Positions 33,192 through 42,199 of a DNA stretch of 64,000 bases are shown here, piece by piece. Positions within the stretch are counted from its first letter, which is position 1. Every line of letters starts with the position of its first letter. This DNA is from DASXHY01 sp035552155 (GTDB taxonomy: Bacteria > Verrucomicrobiota > Verrucomicrobiia > Limisphaerales > DASXHY01). The DNA lies in contig DASZLX010000050.1 in the NCBI GenBank assembly GCA_035552155.1, positions 62,001 to 126,000 on the forward strand. Reading direction: 5' to 3'. The notes beneath the pieces were generated by a model, which saw only the letters and a program-made list of their open reading frames with translations, did no database searches and was not told the origin of the DNA. The position numbers were made by a program, and so were the translations under genes.

Positions 33192-34928
33192 TTATTTCGC
33201 CGGATACGTCCAAACCCAATCGCCCCGGTCGAGGTCCACGGGCGGCGTGACGCCCTTGCCGAGAATCACGGTCCCCCCATCGTCTTTTTGATTCCAGCCG
33301 ATGGAATAAAGCGTGAATTCGCCCTGGCCCACGCGGCGGTATTTCAGCGGCCGACCACCGATGACGTCATGAGGAATATTTTTCAAGAATTGGGGCGCGA
33401 GTGCGTCGAGCGATTCGGGATATTCGCCGCGAGCAATCTTGTAGCGTTCCAGGGCGATGGCCACGCGCGCGAGGTCCACGGAAGATTGCGCGTGGGCATA
33501 TTTTTTCACCGCTTTGGCGATGGCGAAATAATCCATCCGCGCGAAGAAATTGTAGGGCGATATATGACTTAGTTCGCGAAAAGCCGAGTTCTCCAACCCT
33601 TGCACAAAAGCGGGAGAAACGGTCCGATTCGTAACGTCCACCATGGGCAGCGTCGATAGCTGGTAGAGGCGGGCGATGGTGAGTTCATTTTGGTAAAAAA
33701 ATGCGCTGGGTATGAGAAAATTGAGCGGACGGAATCGTTCGGTGGTTCCCCGGAATTCCAAATGATGCGTGCGGCGCATGTATTCGAGTCCTTCCAACTG
33801 GCAGGCGCGCTCGCCGCGCATTGAAGCTTCATAGTCGGCCAGGAAATCCAATTTCCCCAAAGTCGAATCGAGTTCGGCAAGCTGAGCTTCGGACCATTGA
33901 TGCGCCGCGAGGCCCTCATAAACGGGTTGCAACGTAATGGCCAGGATCGCGATTCGCACAAGATGTGAAATAATAAATGGCTCCGTACGAATGGCGTCGG
34001 CCAGCCGCAAGGAAAGCGTCACGTCCGCCAACGCCTGGTCGCTTTGGCCATTTTGCAATTCAGCGATGGCGCGGAGTTGAAGAACCCGGACCGCCCGCTT
34101 CAGATTCGCCAGGTGTGGAAGCAAGATGGCGTACGCCGGCGCCATATTGTAATTGAGCGGAAACCGCGAATACGGCAACCGGGCCGCCTGGCGCAATTCC
34201 TCGATGGTCGAATCGTATTTGCTCAACGCCAGCAGGACGTCCTCCGCCGGTGATTGCGGTCGCGGCGCGATGGGAAACAAATTCGTTACCGTCGCCAGAT
34301 TGCGATAATATTCCTGCCACGGTTTCAAATCGGTCAGGGTGGCCTTCTGCCAACTGCCACCGTTCGTCGGCTCGGCGCTGTAATTGCAAGTAAGCGGCAT
34401 GTCCAGGCGGTCCACGAAATTCGAGTCGCGTTTTTCCGAGGGGATAAATTTGCCTTCCCGCGTCAGCAGATTGCCGTAGGTCGAGAATAGGATCGGGGTC
34501 AGGGCGAAATTTTGATCGTCCGGCACCGGTGGCGGAATGATTTCGCCAAAATCAAATTTTTCGCCTTTGGCTTCCCATTCGTGTTTGTATTTCTCCAAAT
34601 TGTGTTTGCTTCGCCAATTCACCCCGGCATAAGCCAGCGCGATCAAAGTGACCAGGCAAGCGGCCGCGAACAGAAATCGTTTGAAGTTTCGCCAGTGGCG
34701 AAGCCAGCGGATGAACCAAACCATGAGAGTCGCAGAAACCGCGACGAAGACGGCGATGGCCAGGGAAATTGACACCCACGACAGGCCGTTTCTGCCGAAT
34801 GAGGAGCCATAGATGAAAACCAGGAAAAACGTAGCGATGCCGACGAGCGCGCTCCATAAAAAGACTCCACGCGAGCCCGCCCACGTTTTTTTCCAATGGC
34901 CGCCGGTCGATTGAGGTGACTCGTTCAT
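33192..34928 (-). CDS. Large membrane-anchored protein with pseudopilin-like C-terminus (paralogue 1)
   Basis: The 578-residue product has three N-terminal hydrophobic spans (about 22-42, 50-72 and 84-103), then a mostly helical outer domain of about 470 residues. The C-terminal 90 residues (ALERYKIARGEYPESLDALA, PLKYRRVGQGEFTLYSIGWN, QKDDGG) resemble the C-terminal fold of type II secretion pseudopilins of the GspG type, although the protein is not a pilin. About 460 residues align with the gene at 36040-37563. It sits directly downstream of a sigma/anti-sigma pair, so it is likely part of that operon. Function unknown. Confidence 0.65.
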   Translation of the reverse strand: MNESPQSTGGHWKKTWAGSRGVFLWSALVGIATFFLVFIYGSSFGRNGLSWVSISLAIAVFVAVSATLMVWFIRWLRHWRNFKRFLFAAACLVTLIALAYAGVNWRSKHNLEKYKHEWEAKGEKFDFGEIIPPPVPDDQNFALTPILFSTYGNLLTREGKFIPSEKRDSNFVDRLDMPLTCNYSAEPTNGGSWQKATLTDLKPWQEYYRNLATVTNLFPIAPRPQSPAEDVLLALSKYDSTIEELRQAARLPYSRFPLNYNMAPAYAILLPHLANLKRAVRVLQLRAIAELQNGQSDQALADVTLSLRLADAIRTEPFIISHLVRIAILAITLQPVYEGLAAHQWSEAQLAELDSTLGKLDFLADYEASMRGERACQLEGLEYMRRTHHLEFRGTTERFRPLNFLIPSAFFYQNELTIARLYQLSTLPMVDVTNRTVSPAFVQGLENSAFRELSHISPYNFFARMDYFAIAKAVKKYAHAQSSVDLARVAIALERYKIARGEYPESLDALAPQFLKNIPHDVIGGRPLKYRRVGQGEFTLYSIGWNQKDDGGTVILGKGVTPPVDLDRGDWVWTYPAK

Positions 34929-34963
34929 AAAATTTCAAATCAGACAAATGGACGCCAATAGCC

Positions 34964-35392
34964 TCATGCCATCGAAGTGTTTTTGCAGCGCTCGCTGTGC
35001 GGTTGCGCGGGAAATGATTTCGGCCGCTCCATTTCCTGCGGTTCGTTGTTTCCAATCAGTTCGGTCATGAGTTTTTGCTGGTTTCGAAACGCCACCATTA
35101 CTTCCGGCGAGGGTGGTGGAGTCCGGCTGGCCATTCGTGGCGAACCGTCTTGCGTCGCAAAGTGCAGCGCGAAAATCAAAATCCAGACGCAGCCGAGGCC
35201 CGCCCAGGCTCTGGGATGCGGCCACAGAATAGTTGATAGTTGGTGGGTGAGAGTTGAGAGGAAAGAAGGCGGAATCTCGACGGGCGAGGGGCGAGTTGAC
35301 GCGGCGGCTCGCAAAATTTCTTCCCGCCACTCGCCCGGCACTTTGCGCAGGGGCTGGCGTTGCAGGTGTTTTTCAAATTCGTCCATTTTCAT
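34964..35392 (-). CDS. Anti-sigma-like single-span protein
   Basis: The 142-residue product starts at ATG 35392, overlapping the sigma gene stop as ATGA. A cytosolic N-terminus of about 60 residues (MDEFEKHLQRQPLRKVPGEW) is followed by one span (WAGLGCVWILIFALHFA) and a short outer tail of about 60 residues. The arrangement fits an anti-sigma factor for the upstream ECF sigma, though no zinc-binding motif is present. It is much smaller than the other anti-sigma-like protein of the window (6237-7604). Confidence 0.65.
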   Translation of the reverse strand: MKMDEFEKHLQRQPLRKVPGEWREEILRAAASTRPSPVEIPPSFLSTLTHQLSTILWPHPRAWAGLGCVWILIFALHFATQDGSPRMASRTPPPSPEVMVAFRNQQKLMTELIGNNEPQEMERPKSFPAQPHSERCKNTSMA

Positions 35393-35916
35393 TTGATTTC
35401 TTCGTATAGAGGACGCAGGTCCTCGCGTAATTTGTCTACGCCGTAGCGATAACGGCTGGCGGCGGTATTGTGCGAGATGGCGAGGATTTCGGCGATTTGC
35501 TCGAAGGTGAGGTTTTCCCAAAGCTTCAGATGCACGACGGCGCGCTGGTCGGCGGGCAATCTGGCCAGAGCGCGGGACAGGGATTCGCGAAATGCCGCTT
35601 CGTCGGTATTGTCCGGGGCGGTAAAAATGCAGGGTTCCTCCTCCGCGAGTTGCTCGTGGTATTTTTGCCGGGTTCCGCGCCGGCGGATGAGGTCAATGGC
35701 CGCGTTATGCGCCAGCCTTATCAGGAAGGCGCGCTCGTCCCGCGCCCCGCGCAATAGACCCGGCTCTCGTGCGAGCCGGCTGAAAATTTCCTGGAGCAAA
35801 TCGCGGGTGTCATTTTCGTCGCGGATGAAATTAAGCAGAAACGCGAACAGCGCCTGGGCGTGTTCATCATAAAGGCGCTGAAGGTCGGACTCGTCCGGCA
35901 TCGCTTGTATATCCAT
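35389..35916 (-). CDS. ECF-type RNA polymerase sigma factor
   Basis: The 175-residue sigma-70 family protein has region 2 at about residues 15-85 (FAFLLNFIRDENDTRDLLQE, FLIRLAHNAAIDLIRRR) and region 4 at about 115-170 (ALARLPADQRAVVHLKLWEN, LTFEQIAEILAISHNTAASR). The ATG at 35916 is preferred over GTG 35928. It is coupled to its partner at 34964-35392 and surrounded by the two large paralogous proteins, which are candidates for target genes or signal input. Confidence 0.9.
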   Translation of the reverse strand: MDIQAMPDESDLQRLYDEHAQALFAFLLNFIRDENDTRDLLQEIFSRLAREPGLLRGARDERAFLIRLAHNAAIDLIRRRGTRQKYHEQLAEEEPCIFTAPDNTDEAAFRESLSRALARLPADQRAVVHLKLWENLTFEQIAEILAISHNTAASRYRYGVDKLREDLRPLYEEIK

Positions 35917-36039
35917 GACGCGCCGCACGAAATTATTTGTCTAAGGTGTTTCTCAAAGGAAATTTTGAAAGGCGTGAAGCTTAAAGCCGAGACAAAGCAG
36001 TTGAACCCGGCTTGGTTGCCTTCGTTTCCTCCTGTTCAA

Positions 36040-37563
36040 TCATTTCGCCGGGCACGTCCAAACCCAGTCGCCATTGTTGGGATCCATATGCGGCGTGCTG
36101 CCGGACGTGCGGACGGTGATGCCGCCATCGTCCCGCTGATTCCAGCCGATGGAATAAAGAATGTACGTGCCATCAGGATTCTTTTGATAACGCAATGGTT
36201 GCCCATCGAACAGATCGTTGGGAATTTTGGGAATGAATTGCGGGACAAGCGCCGTCAACGCGTCCGGAAAATCATTATGTTCCATTCGGTAGCGTTCCAG
36301 CGCGCAGGCAATGCGCGCTTCATCCACCAAAGTCTGTGTGCGCGCCGAACGTTGTGAAGCTTTGTTGTAAGCGGGGATCAGCATCTTCGCAAAAATGTTG
36401 TAAGGACCGGTGGGACGCTTGCCCAGCTCTCTAAGCATGACATCGCCCAGCTTTGGCGAAACGGTGCGGTTCGACTCATTCACCGAAGGCAGGAGATAAA
36501 TCTGATAACAATCCGCGATCAGCACCATATTCCGGTAATACCATCCGCTGGGCATCAATGTGAGGGCATGGTCTGTGGATTTGTCCGATGCACTCATGAA
36601 TGAACCGCTTTTCGAACTGTGACGCCGCAAAAAGTCGATGCCGGCGAGATTCAAGTTCCGTTCCCCGCGCATCGTTTGTTTGTAATCGACAAGTAAATCG
36701 ATGCTCGCCAGATATTTTTCGAAGTCGACGAGGTTGGCGTCGGTCCAGGCTTGGCGGGCCAGTCCCTCACGAACGCCTTGCAACGCGGCGTTCAACAACG
36801 CCAATCGCACCAGATGATCGATGAGAATCGGTTCGCCGTGAACTGAATCCGCCATACGAAAGCCGAGTTGCAGGTCGGCGAAAGCATCCGCGGTTCGGTG
36901 GGTTTCCAGTTCGGCCACGACCCGCAAATCGCAAACAAGGCCGATGCCTTTCAGCTCGGCAAGATGTGGCAATAAAATTGCAAAGCTCGGTTCGTGGCCA
37001 TAATCGATCGGGAACCGCGAGTAAGGCCGGTGAGCGGACGCTTCCCGGAGTTCTTCCAAGTCGGGCGCGAATTTATTGAGCGCTGTCAGAACCACTTCGC
37101 CAGCATCGGCGGAACTGGCGCTTTGGGGGTAACTCGCATTGCCGCGATAAAAATCCGCCGCAGCCTTGAGGTCAACCAGTGTGTTTTCCCCGCCCATTTC
37201 CGGCGCTCTCGCGTTTCCGCTGGCCCGGCCCAAATTAATCCGGATGTTGGAAAGATGTTGGTAAGCGTTGGCATCACGCCGGTGAACACCGCCGGACGAG
37301 GGTTCATAATCCAACGCCGCACTCAATAGCGGAGTCATGGCAAAATTTTCCTCATCCGGCACGGGTGGCGGAATGACATCCGCGAGATTGAATTTTTCCC
37401 CGTTTGCCTCCGCGGCGCGCTTAAATTTGTTCCAGGCGATTTTCCCCCTGACATCCTCCTCGATATAGAATAGGACGATCAGCATCACTATGGCGGCGAG
37501 GCCCGCGATGAGCCAACGTGACGCACTTCCTGAGATATAGGTGGAATTTGGGGCCGAATTCAT
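36040..37563 (-). CDS. Large membrane-anchored protein with pseudopilin-like C-terminus (paralogue 2)
   Basis: The 507-residue product starts at ATG 37563; longer in-frame starts add Cys/Ser-rich sequence without a span. One N-terminal span (WLIAGLAAIVMLIVLFYI) is followed by EANGEKFNLADVIPPPVPDE, which matches EAKGEKFDFGEIIPPPVPDD of paralogue 1, and by the same core (YSRFPIDYGHEPSFAILLPH versus YSRFPLNYNMAPAYAILLPH). The C-terminus (CALERYRMEHNDFPDALTAL, YILYSIGWNQRDDGG, GDWVWTCPAK) again resembles a GspG-type fold. Compared with paralogue 1 it lacks two N-terminal spans. It is divergent from the RG-rich gene at 37706. Confidence 0.65.
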   Translation of the reverse strand: MNSAPNSTYISGSASRWLIAGLAAIVMLIVLFYIEEDVRGKIAWNKFKRAAEANGEKFNLADVIPPPVPDEENFAMTPLLSAALDYEPSSGGVHRRDANAYQHLSNIRINLGRASGNARAPEMGGENTLVDLKAAADFYRGNASYPQSASSADAGEVVLTALNKFAPDLEELREASAHRPYSRFPIDYGHEPSFAILLPHLAELKGIGLVCDLRVVAELETHRTADAFADLQLGFRMADSVHGEPILIDHLVRLALLNAALQGVREGLARQAWTDANLVDFEKYLASIDLLVDYKQTMRGERNLNLAGIDFLRRHSSKSGSFMSASDKSTDHALTLMPSGWYYRNMVLIADCYQIYLLPSVNESNRTVSPKLGDVMLRELGKRPTGPYNIFAKMLIPAYNKASQRSARTQTLVDEARIACALERYRMEHNDFPDALTALVPQFIPKIPNDLFDGQPLRYQKNPDGTYILYSIGWNQRDDGGITVRTSGSTPHMDPNNGDWVWTCPAK

Positions 37564-37705
37564 AGGTCGATATGGGTTTGGACAAAAAAGACCGAAGTGC
37601 CTCACGTTTAAATGCGCACAAGCCGCGCTTGCAATCCGCCACCAGCCACTCCATGCTGAAGTGGTGAACAATTCGAGTCCCTCCATTTGGGGCTGACGTG
37701 ACGGA

Positions 37706-39418
37706 ATGAGTACATTACCTGACAACGAACTGGACCTGGAAAAACTTTTCCTGCCCGCGTGGGCGCAAGAGCCGGCCTCGGCCAAACAATACGCCAACTA
37801 CCAGGGGGGCGGTGAGGATCGCTCCGACCGGCGTGACCGTCGCGGTGGACCGCGTCCGCCCAGACGTGACGGCGGCCCCGGTGACCGGCCGCGAGGGAAC
37901 CGTCCGCCGGGAGGCGAACGTCGCGGGCCCGGACCAGGCCGTGAAGGTGGGCGCGGCAAGCCGTTCGGCCAAGGCCGACGCGATTTTGACCGCGGCGAGC
38001 CGCGCGAACGGCGTGAAACGCCTCCGCCGCTTCCGGAAATCAATGTCTCGCTCGTGCCCGACGATAAAGGCGTCGAGTCACTGGCGCGTCAGATCAAGGT
38101 TACGGCGAGGGCTTATCCCTTGTTCGATATCGCCCGGTTGATTTTGCAAAAGCCGGAACGTTATTCGGTCGCATTTAGCGTGAAGAAAAATGCCGAGGGC
38201 AAAGTCATTCAGCCGCTCTTTCAATGCGCGCTGGACGATACCTTGTGGCTTTCCGAAGATGAGGCCGTGGCGCACGTGCTGAACAAGCACTTCGCCACGT
38301 TCTACCAGTCTGAACGCACCGCGACCGAGCCGCCGAAGGGCAAATATACTTTTGTGGCGCAGTGCGGCATGAGCGGAGTGATCCTGGGGCCGCCCAATTA
38401 TCACGATTATCAGAACCAGTTGCGCAAGCTGCACGCAGAACGTTTTTCGCGCATGCCTTTCGACGCATTTAAATCGCGCGTGAGAATTGTTTCCGATGAA
38501 GCAGTCGTGAAAAAATGGATCGAGGAGCGAAGCTGGAAAACGGAATACGTGGCTTTGAATGTGCCCGAGCCCATCCGGCTGGACAGCCGTGAAGCGGTGG
38601 AAAAGCATTTTCGCGAGACGCACAAGGAAAACATCATCAAGCCGGTGGAAAGCCACACGCTCAACGGCGCCGCGGCGCGCAACTTGCGCAGTCCGGGGCT
38701 GACCTGGCTGGTCCGGCAGGCGTGGGAAGATCAAAAACGTTTCCCGCTGCAACTCGCCACGACTCTCAGCCAGCAGTTCGCCTCGCAAGGACTGCAATTT
38801 TTCAAGGTCAATAAAACGGTCACGCATGTGTCGGTCGCGCGCCCGCATTTTCTGGATTTGGAAACCACGCCGGTGTCGGAAGGCGTGAAGCGCATTGTGG
38901 ATTTCATTAATGCGCATTCCAAGACCACGCGGCGCAAATTGATGGAAGCCCTCGCACCGGCGCCGGTTCCCGCGCCCAGGACGGTGATTGATATTTCGCC
39001 TGCCGGAGTGGAGGCCGCACCGCAACAAGCTCCGCAGCCGGCCCCGGCGGCGGCTGAACCGAGCGCGGAACAAACGGCAGTGATTTCGGATTTGCATTGG
39101 CTGATACATCAGGGCCATGTGATTGAGTTTGCCGATGGCCGGCTAGAAACCGCCAAAAAACCTTTGCCCAAACCGCCCAAGCCGGAAAAGAAACCTGCTC
39201 CGGCCGCGGAAACTCCCGCGACTGGCGAAGCGGCCCCTGCGATCGAAACAACGTCTGAAACCGTTCCCGCTGCTTCTGAGCCGGCGCCGACAAACTCGGA
39301 TTTGCTTTCCGTGGCCGAGGATGTGGCTGCGGTGACGCAACCGGCAGCCGAAGTCCCCGAGCCGGCATCGGAACAGCCGGCGGAGACGCCCGCGGCTTCC
39401 ACCGAACCCCAGCCTTGA
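37706..39418 (+). CDS. RG-rich protein, probable RNA-binding, PVC-type
   Basis: The 570-residue soluble protein has three parts. Residues about 33-105 are Arg/Gly/Pro/Asp-rich (RRDRRGGPRPPRRDGGPGD and similar), as in RGG-box RNA-binding tails. Residues about 110-420 form a folded domain of unknown family (FDIARLILQKPERYSVAFSV, FVAQCGMSGVILGPPNYHDY). The C-terminal 140 residues are Pro/Ala/Glu-rich and probably disordered, interrupted by a small helix (DLHWLIHQGHVIEFADGRLE). RNA binding is inferred from composition only. A strong hairpin terminator follows. Confidence 0.65.
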   Translation: MSTLPDNELDLEKLFLPAWAQEPASAKQYANYQGGGEDRSDRRDRRGGPRPPRRDGGPGDRPRGNRPPGGERRGPGPGREGGRGKPFGQGRRDFDRGEPRERRETPPPLPEINVSLVPDDKGVESLARQIKVTARAYPLFDIARLILQKPERYSVAFSVKKNAEGKVIQPLFQCALDDTLWLSEDEAVAHVLNKHFATFYQSERTATEPPKGKYTFVAQCGMSGVILGPPNYHDYQNQLRKLHAERFSRMPFDAFKSRVRIVSDEAVVKKWIEERSWKTEYVALNVPEPIRLDSREAVEKHFRETHKENIIKPVESHTLNGAAARNLRSPGLTWLVRQAWEDQKRFPLQLATTLSQQFASQGLQFFKVNKTVTHVSVARPHFLDLETTPVSEGVKRIVDFINAHSKTTRRKLMEALAPAPVPAPRTVIDISPAGVEAAPQQAPQPAPAAAEPSAEQTAVISDLHWLIHQGHVIEFADGRLETAKKPLPKPPKPEKKPAPAAETPATGEAAPAIETTSETVPAASEPAPTNSDLLSVAEDVAAVTQPAAEVPEPASEQPAETPAASTEPQP

Positions 39419-39454
39419 CGGTTGGCATCCCGGAATTAGCGACGCGCAGAAAAA

Positions 39455-39499
39455 GGCGGGGGAATGGATCGAATTTGTTCTCCCTGGTATTCCCCCGCC
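39455..39499. repeat. Inverted repeat ahead of terminator
   Basis: Perfect 11-nt arms GGCGGGGGAAT (39455-39465) and ATTCCCCCGCC (39489-39499) with a 23-nt loop lie between the RG-rich gene and its intrinsic terminator. It may stabilise the transcript 3' end. Confidence 0.6.
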
Positions 39500-39505
39500 G
39501 TTCAT

Positions 39506-39541
39506 CCCCGCGCCTTCATTTTTGAGGCACGGGGGTTTTTC
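39506..39541 (+). terminator. Intrinsic terminator after RG-rich gene
   Basis: CCCCGCGCC (39506-39514) pairs with GGCACGGGG (39526-39534) around an AT-rich loop, followed by GTTTTTC. This is a good Rho-independent terminator about 90 nt past the stop at 39418. Confidence 0.75.
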
Positions 39542-39580
39542 AGTTGCTTATACTCCCGCGCCCCTGTATCAAAATAATTT

Positions 39581-40471
39581 GTGAATTTCCGGGAATTTTT
39601 GAAATACACAGCCGCCGGACGCTTGGTCCTCATGCCCGCCCGCCTGGTCGTGGTCGCCGGATCTTATGCCAGCCGCCAGCTCGGGCTAATGCTGCGTTGG
39701 ACTTTTTCCTCCAAGGAATATTACAATCATTCCTACCATTTAACCCGCCTGAATCGCGATTATTTGGTGAGTTACATTTCGGTCGTGTCCGGCCATCCGC
39801 TGCCGGAAATCGAAAAATACATCGCTGAGATCGAGACCGACACGGCCTTCCGCAATACCCTGGAACAACTGACTCTGAACAGCCCGGCACGGCATAGTTG
39901 CGACGTGGAGCCGCGCTACGGCAGGCGGATGGGTTGGTACGCGTTGATTCGCGCCACGAAACCTTCCGTAGTGGTGGAAACCGGCGTGGACCGTGGATTG
40001 GGCACGGCCGTCATCGCCGCCGCGCTCAAGCGCAACGCTGATGAAGGTTTCCCGGGAATTGTTTATGCCACCGATATCATCACCGACTGCGGGCACCTGC
40101 TTGCGGAACCGTACAAATCGTTCTGCAAAATCCTCATCGGGGATTCGGTGACATTGTTGAAGGAATTTCGCCAGCCGGTGGATGTCTTTTTGCACGACAG
40201 CAATCACGACCCGGAATATGAGTGGGCGGAATTTCTCGCCATCGAGCCGCGCCTGCATCCGGCTTCGCTGGTCATGAGCGATAATTCCAAACCGAGCCCC
40301 AAACTTCGCGAATTCGCCGCGCGTCGCGGGAAAACCTTCCTGTATTTTCAAGATGAGCCGAAGGATCATTGGTGGCCTGGAGACGGCATCGGGACGGCCT
40401 TTACTCTCGGTCAAACCGCGTATTTTCCCGCGATTGCAAAATCGCCGGCCGGCAAACCGGCAGCCGAATGA
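39581..40471 (+). CDS. SAM-dependent methyltransferase
   Basis: The 296-residue protein starts at GTG 39581. After a basic N-terminus comes a class I methyltransferase core: VVVETGVDRGLGTAVIAAAL (glycine-rich SAM motif), IVYATDI with the acidic strand end, and VDVFLHDSNHDPEYEWAEF, typical of the Methyltransf_24 family (PF13578). The last residues (SPAGKPAAE) are encoded by a small GC palindrome. It is coupled by ATGA overlap to a GT8-like glycosyltransferase, so it probably modifies a surface polysaccharide or its precursor. Confidence 0.8.
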   Translation: MNFREFLKYTAAGRLVLMPARLVVVAGSYASRQLGLMLRWTFSSKEYYNHSYHLTRLNRDYLVSYISVVSGHPLPEIEKYIAEIETDTAFRNTLEQLTLNSPARHSCDVEPRYGRRMGWYALIRATKPSVVVETGVDRGLGTAVIAAALKRNADEGFPGIVYATDIITDCGHLLAEPYKSFCKILIGDSVTLLKEFRQPVDVFLHDSNHDPEYEWAEFLAIEPRLHPASLVMSDNSKPSPKLREFAARRGKTFLYFQDEPKDHWWPGDGIGTAFTLGQTAYFPAIAKSPAGKPAAE

Positions 40472-41271
40472 GCGGAGCCCGGTCTGCCATTGTCACTGTG
40501 GCGTTCGGGCATGCCACGGAGCACCTGGATTACACTTTCTCCAGCTTTGCCATGAACCAGGGCGTACCGCTGCACGCGTTCATTGTTGCAAACGCATTGC
40601 CGCAACGGCGATTGCCCAACATCGAATATCATCTGGTCGCGCCCGTCCCGGATTTCTCGCATCCGTTGCGGGAAATTTATTTCCGGCGACTGGAATTGAT
40701 CGACCAGTTGGATGTGGACTTGGCGCTGGTGGTGGATGCGTACGATGTGTTGTGCCTGCAGCCATTGCCGCCGCTGGCGCAACTGATCGGCGATGCAGAC
40801 GTGGCGGCGTGCGTGGAAATGCATGGGACGCGATACATCCTAGGCCAGGGCTGCACGAATACTTTTTTGAACGGCGGTGTGTTTTTGTGGAACGTGCCGC
40901 GCAGCCGGGATATCCGCGCGGAGGTTATTGCGCGGGGACGCGCGCATTTCCGCACCGTGGCGGACGATCAGCATTGCATCAACGAGGTGATTCACACGAA
41001 ACACTTTCACCGGCTGCGGATTTTGCCGGATCAATATAACTTCCGGTGCTTTTTGAAACCGACGACGCAGCGTGGTTCCCCGAGCGTGGATTCTTTGGAT
41101 GGGGTGATGATTTACCATAATTCCTTCTGCGTGGATGCGGCGAAAAAACTTCCTTCCGTCAAATCGCGCGCGGCATTGCCTGACCTGGTTCCCGATGGCC
41201 GTCCCTTGACGTCGTCGGAACAGTTCTGGCGCCGGCTGCGCAACAAATTCAAACCGTGGATCGTGAAATGA
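40468..41271 (+). CDS. GT8-like glycosyltransferase
   Basis: The 267-residue product starts at ATG 40468 (ATGA overlap with the methyltransferase stop). It has a GT-A layout: ALVVDAYDVLCLQPLPPL carries the DxD-like motif, FLNGGVFLWNVPRS is typical of GT8 family members, and DDQHCINEVI and QYNFRCFL follow. An N-terminal AIVTVAFGHATEHLDYTFSS fits the donor-binding strand. GT8 enzymes add galactose, glucose or related sugars to LPS or glycogenin. Substrate unknown. A short remnant frame follows directly. Confidence 0.75.
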   Translation: MSGARSAIVTVAFGHATEHLDYTFSSFAMNQGVPLHAFIVANALPQRRLPNIEYHLVAPVPDFSHPLREIYFRRLELIDQLDVDLALVVDAYDVLCLQPLPPLAQLIGDADVAACVEMHGTRYILGQGCTNTFLNGGVFLWNVPRSRDIRAEVIARGRAHFRTVADDQHCINEVIHTKHFHRLRILPDQYNFRCFLKPTTQRGSPSVDSLDGVMIYHNSFCVDAAKKLPSVKSRAALPDLVPDGRPLTSSEQFWRRLRNKFKPWIVK

Positions 41272-41401
41272 ACTGGTCGAGGAATTGCCCGGCCGGGGCG
41301 GCAGCGCGCGGATGTTTTATGCCTCGCGCAACCTCGAATTGCGACCTGCGGACTTGCGCTTTGAGCCGCCGGGCAGCAAAATTATCCGCGTGCACGACTG
41401 A
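41270..41401 (+). pseudogene. C-terminal gene remnant
   Basis: A 43-codon frame without a proper start runs between the GT8-like gene and the next methyltransferase and reads ELVEELPGRGGSARMFY, then ASRNLELRPADLRFEPPG, SKIIRVHD and stop. Composition and residue pattern are protein-like, unlike shadow frames, so it may be the tail of a deleted gene, or an extended end of the GT8-like gene lost by a frameshift near 41268. No family recognised. Confidence 0.35.
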
Positions 41402-41429
41402 AAGCCGTCCCGCCTGATCCATTCTGAAC

Positions 41430-42176
41430 ATGAAACCCCTCAAAGATTTTTACGAAGGCCTCCACGAGATAGATAAAGGTTACTCGGGCGGCGAGTACCA
41501 CATGAAAAGCTTGTGGTCGTCCGGCGCGTTGCGCAACTGGACCGGACGACAGGCGCCGACTCTGCGATTCCTGGATGTTGGATGCGGAAGGGGCATTTTT
41601 CTCAGGGACTTTGTTCAGGGAATGGACCAGCGCTGGAACAAAAAACCGGTGCGCGTCATGGGCATCGACCTGGTCCAAAGCACCACTAATGTCTTCAAGG
41701 AAATACCCAACTTCGAATTTCGCCTGCATGATACGGACGGGAATCCGCTTCCGTTTGAAGATGCCAGCTTCGATTTCATTTCCTGCAACCACGTTTTGGA
41801 GCACGTGTTCGAAACCGAAAAACTGGTGCGGGAATTCCGGCGGGTTCTCGCGCCGGACGGGTTGTGCGTCATCAGCGTCCCCAACATTGGGGCGTGGGTG
41901 AACCGGGTATTGTTCATATTCGGCAGCCAGCCCCTGGGCTCGGAACTCGGCACCGAGACCATCACTTACGGTTTTTGGCCCGGGTTCCTGCAGGAGAAAT
42001 TGAAGCGGTTTCATCCCTCCGGCCACATTCGTGATTTTACGCCGCGCGGACTTCAAAACCTGACCGAACACTGCGGATTCAAGGTGGTTGGCTGGTGGCC
42101 GCAAAGTCACGGGATTATCGCCCGCCTGGGCAAATGCGCCGGCCGCGCGATGTCCATCATGCTCCAGAAGGCCTGA
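41430..42176 (+). CDS. Class I SAM-dependent methyltransferase
   Basis: The 248-residue protein has a complete Methyltransf_11/23-like core: LRFLDVGCGRGIFLRDFV (motif I), VMGIDLVQ, DASFDFISCNHVLEHVFE (motif IV) and FRRVLAPDGLCVISVPNIGA. The C-terminal region has GHIRDFTPRGLQNLTEHCGF, seen in methyltransferases of polysaccharide and O-antigen clusters. The ATG at 41430 is unambiguous. Substrate unknown. Confidence 0.87.
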   Translation: MKPLKDFYEGLHEIDKGYSGGEYHMKSLWSSGALRNWTGRQAPTLRFLDVGCGRGIFLRDFVQGMDQRWNKKPVRVMGIDLVQSTTNVFKEIPNFEFRLHDTDGNPLPFEDASFDFISCNHVLEHVFETEKLVREFRRVLAPDGLCVISVPNIGAWVNRVLFIFGSQPLGSELGTETITYGFWPGFLQEKLKRFHPSGHIRDFTPRGLQNLTEHCGFKVVGWWPQSHGIIARLGKCAGRAMSIMLQKA

Positions 42177-42199
42177 CGCGTTACACGGGCCCAAATTCG

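Noticed and set aside
38078..39118. 346-codon minus-strand frame opposite the RG-rich gene
   Set aside because: No recognised motif; the plus-strand gene has a good start, a terminator and a plausible domain layout.
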